DNA of 64,000 nucleotides from Pegea sp. RAD2-039 (lineage: Eukaryota > Chordata > Thaliacea > Salpida > Salpidae): positions 310,001-374,000 of the forward strand of contig JAQGEQ010000162.1 of assembly GCA_034620365.1 (NCBI GenBank). Reading direction: 5' to 3'. Both the position numbers and the translations under genes were made by a program. The first letter of the stretch is position 1. Each line of letters starts with the position of its first letter. Under the pieces are notes generated by a model that ran no database searches, was not told where the DNA came from, and saw only the letters and a program-made list of their open reading frames with translations. Positions 61,481-64,000 of the stretch are shown here, in pieces.

Positions 61481-62276
61481 AAACCGAATGAGAGTTTTTC
61501 CTAGTATTTCAGTTCTTACATCAGCAACAAACTCTTCAGAATTAACAAATTCTGTTGAATTCTGAGCCTTCATTTAATTATAGATTGTTTAAGCCATCAC
61601 AATATTCGCGACAAGTTTCTACCTTGTGATTGTGATTGTTAATTCCAATTAAATTAGATGTAAAGGAAAAAGTATTTATATGCAAATGAACCACAAGGTC
61701 GAAGATAAATGCAGGCAATGGAATGCTATAAAGATGAAATTGTCGATTTTGATAAACATGTTTGTGAATAAATAAGCATGTTATAATGATGGAACCATCG
61801 ATTATGGCAGACAAATTTGTGAATGAATAAGCTATTGCAACAAACGCACATCTGGCTGCAGTGTGATTTAGATTTGATGATTGTAGAGCTATTGTTTATC
61901 TAGCTGTTTTCTTGCCTCATCTGCATAATCGATTGGTTTTGGTTTATGAAAGATGTTGATGAATGCCTTCAAACTTCACGTTCTTCTGCAAGTTGAGAGA
62001 AGTGTTCATTAAACTGTTTGTAAACAAATATTTGGTTTTTGTATTCAAAAATTTATAAGTATTTACAAATTTTCTTTTTAAAAATTTAATTTAGTACTTA
62101 TTTATTTATTTTAAATGTATTCTTTTTTAATTTGACTAACATATCCAGTAATCTTGAAAGCTTATCAGTTGGGTAACTTAAAATTTTAATAAAAAGTAAT
62201 GAAAAAGTTTGAACATGGAGCTGATGATATAAATAGTCGAAATGGTGATGTTGTTTTTACTAATTGTTTTTATCTT
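61481..62276 (-). pseudogene. 3' flank, LQPDVRLLQ and C-terminal exon remnant
   Basis: Octamer 61680-61687. The LQPDVRLLQ frame ends at 61832. The FINIF exon remnant lies at 61865-61990. About 62040-62276 is AT-rich and leads to the right direct repeat. Confidence 0.5.
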
Positions 62277-63696
62277 AGTTTAAAACTGACCAGCAACATC
62301 AAAATTCGAATATTATGAGAAGAATTTGGATTCATCTATTGTTCATTCACTATCACATCGAAGTAAGAGCAAGTTCTCCTGCTATTATTTTCTGTATAAA
62401 TTTAAAAATGTTGAATTCTATGAAGAAAAACAATCAATAAAATCAATCACTAGAAAGTGCTATAGTAACAAATTACCTGACAAAATTTGCATGGAGACAT
62501 TTGTAATATACAACTTCCTATAAGTGTCTTCCTTTAAATCAAAGACTGTCATTATAAAAATTCGCATCTGGTTGTTTAGTAACAAGCTTATCGTTTAATT
62601 TTATGAATTTAATTCTAAAATGACTGATTACAAATATTTAAACAAGTACTATTAGGATTGATTTGAAATATAGTTAGAAAAGTTAAAGTAATATGATAGT
62701 ATAAGGTTTTCAAATAATTTAGACTTTGTACTTTTCGTTTGTTTTGATATGTTTGCTTATTAGAATAAAAATTAGTTATTGGAAACACTGTAATGTTAAT
62801 ATTTAAAAAAAAGATTTTTAAGATGAAAAGATTTGACAACCTGAAAGAAGCTTAGCTCATTTTTTTTATCGTTTAAAAGATCTTTATCAGTATGTCGAGT
62901 TTTTCAAATTCGAGTTTGCAGTTTCATTTCATGAAACTGCTGGAAAATAAACTGGAAAAATTTATGAAATAGTTTTTTATTGATATGTTTGCTTTTGCTT
63001 CTATAAGAATAAACAAAATTTTATTAAACTAGTTTTAAAGTTTATTTTAAATTGTTTATTTATTTTAAACTGAGTGTTTGTAATGTATGTTTTAAGTTGT
63101 CGTGTAAGTAGTTAAAAAAATTAATTGAAGTTATTTTAATAAATCATTTTTCGATTTTTTCGAACTTTATATCGTTTTAAGCTTTATTGTAGCTATTACT
63201 AACTAGTTTTGAGTGTAACATTTAAATAAATAATTTTTTTGAAATAAATATAAATACTTTTTATCATAACTTAAGTACGTTTTTTAATTAATTTTTATTG
63301 AGGTTAATACAAACTTACTAAAAAATTTATAACTGTTTACTTTATATTTAACTTAAATAAAATATTAATCTAAAATAATGTTGTAAATTTTTGAGACAAT
63401 AATGCATGTACTCTGAGTTGATAGTAAATGGAAAGAACTTTTCTTCAAATGATAGATTACAAAGTTGATAAAATTACTGAGAGAAATTTAGGCGATTCAA
63501 AAAAATTTTCTCACAGTTTTTTCTCGTTAGCTGTCAGGTTGATAAATTTGAATAATTTTTTTTGAGAAAATTTTTATCATTTAAATCAATCGAAATTCTT
63601 CAATGACTAAAATCACCTAAGATGAATTCTATCAGCTTTCTGCTTTTCGTCGGGGTAGAAGAAATGCCGTGATTCCTTCAGAAGAAGAAGAGAATG
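62277..63696. repeat. Terminal direct repeat, right copy
   Basis: Same element as 2953-4348, about 59.3 kb away and in the same orientation. It contains an additional 23-nt perfect inverted repeat at 62918-62940. Sequence after 63696 is unrelated to that after 4348, so the repeat edge is sharp. Confidence 0.9.
62918..62940. repeat. 23-nt perfect palindrome present in only one direct repeat
   Basis: Arms GCAGTTTCAT (62918-62927) and ATGAAACTGC (62931-62940) flank a TTC spacer. The left copy has a bare junction at about 3593. Confidence 0.9.
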
Positions 63697-64000
63697 TAAT
63701 TCTTTTATAAATGATATTTTGTGACAATTATTATAAACTACAATGGAATATTTTGCTATGTTGTATTTTATTAAACATTTGTCTAAATGGTATAAAACAA
63801 AAAGTAGTTTATAATTTTACATTATTACAATTTTGATTTAGAATAAAATGAAAAAATGATCAAGTGTAATTTGTTTGTTAATATACGAAAAGAATTTTTA
63901 AGAATATGTTAGTATTAGGAAGCTAAAATATTTATTCAATTTTTCTATTTGCTGCCGTTTAGACTTTAAAATTAAGCTGTTTGTTGTTTTACTATAAAAA
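63697..64000. other. Unique AT-rich right edge
   Basis: No open frame, repeat membership or RNA gene was seen in this stretch. Confidence 0.5.

Overview
ORGANISM AND COMPOSITION. This is nuclear DNA of a eukaryote, most likely an invertebrate animal. The sequence is very AT-rich (roughly three quarters A+T by eye). Open frames are short and bounded by GT/AG splice signals. One gene encodes a Polycomb-type (PCGF) RING finger, and 7SL (SRP) RNA-derived repeats with the recognisable Alu-domain head are present. I cannot name the species. No operon, Shine-Dalgarno site, rRNA, tRNA, CRISPR array or complete transposase was seen. Most long open frames are chance frames inside repeats.

LAYOUT. A nearly identical 1.4-kb direct repeat lies at each end (2953-4348 and 62277-63696). 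Between and around these copies are (i) one relatively unique island at about 5.06-10.33 kb and (ii) a long mosaic of related blocks repeated two to nine times. The island has a minus-strand PCGF-like RING gene: three RING-side exons at 8366-8860 and a long, K/S/T/E-rich tail at 5056-7774 that is broken by frameshifts and stops. It also has a plus-strand two-exon fragment of an acidic protein (9793-10332) that runs into a repeat. In the mosaic, many blocks contain short minus-strand open stretches flanked by AG and GT and kept in similar form between copies. I read them as exons of one or more multi-exon genes duplicated in tandem and largely decayed. In minus-strand order they are a Met-starting exon, a 153-nt hydrophilic exon, helical exons of about 110-120 nt, a C-terminal exon ending in ARKQLDK, and a short piece ending LQPDVRLLQ. 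That last piece also forms the C-terminus of the PCGF-like reading frame. A second module of about 1.5-1.8 kb (called R1 here, seven copies) carries a 135-nt minus-strand exon-like frame with an EF-hand-like loop, intact in six of six copies that retain it.

OTHER REPEATS. Four long and two head-only copies of a 7SL RNA-derived element lie on the minus strand. The long ones keep the 7SL 5' head and 3' end but have unrelated middles. A CRE-rich repeat (TGACGTCA) with a conserved hairpin occurs four times. A 3'-flank block with an ATGCAAAT octamer occurs about nine times. There are also a CAT microsatellite and a retrotransposon-like AATAAATAAATAAA tail.

HOW THE PIECES RELATE. I infer an accessory, fast-evolving locus built by segmental duplication. 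Two large pairs are clear: about 27.5-32.06 kb with 42.9-47.46 kb, and about 51.3-54.96 kb with 57.94-61.64 kb. Whether any array gene still makes protein cannot be decided from sequence alone. All exon calls in the array are my reading of splice-flanked frames and have no recognised protein family unless stated.
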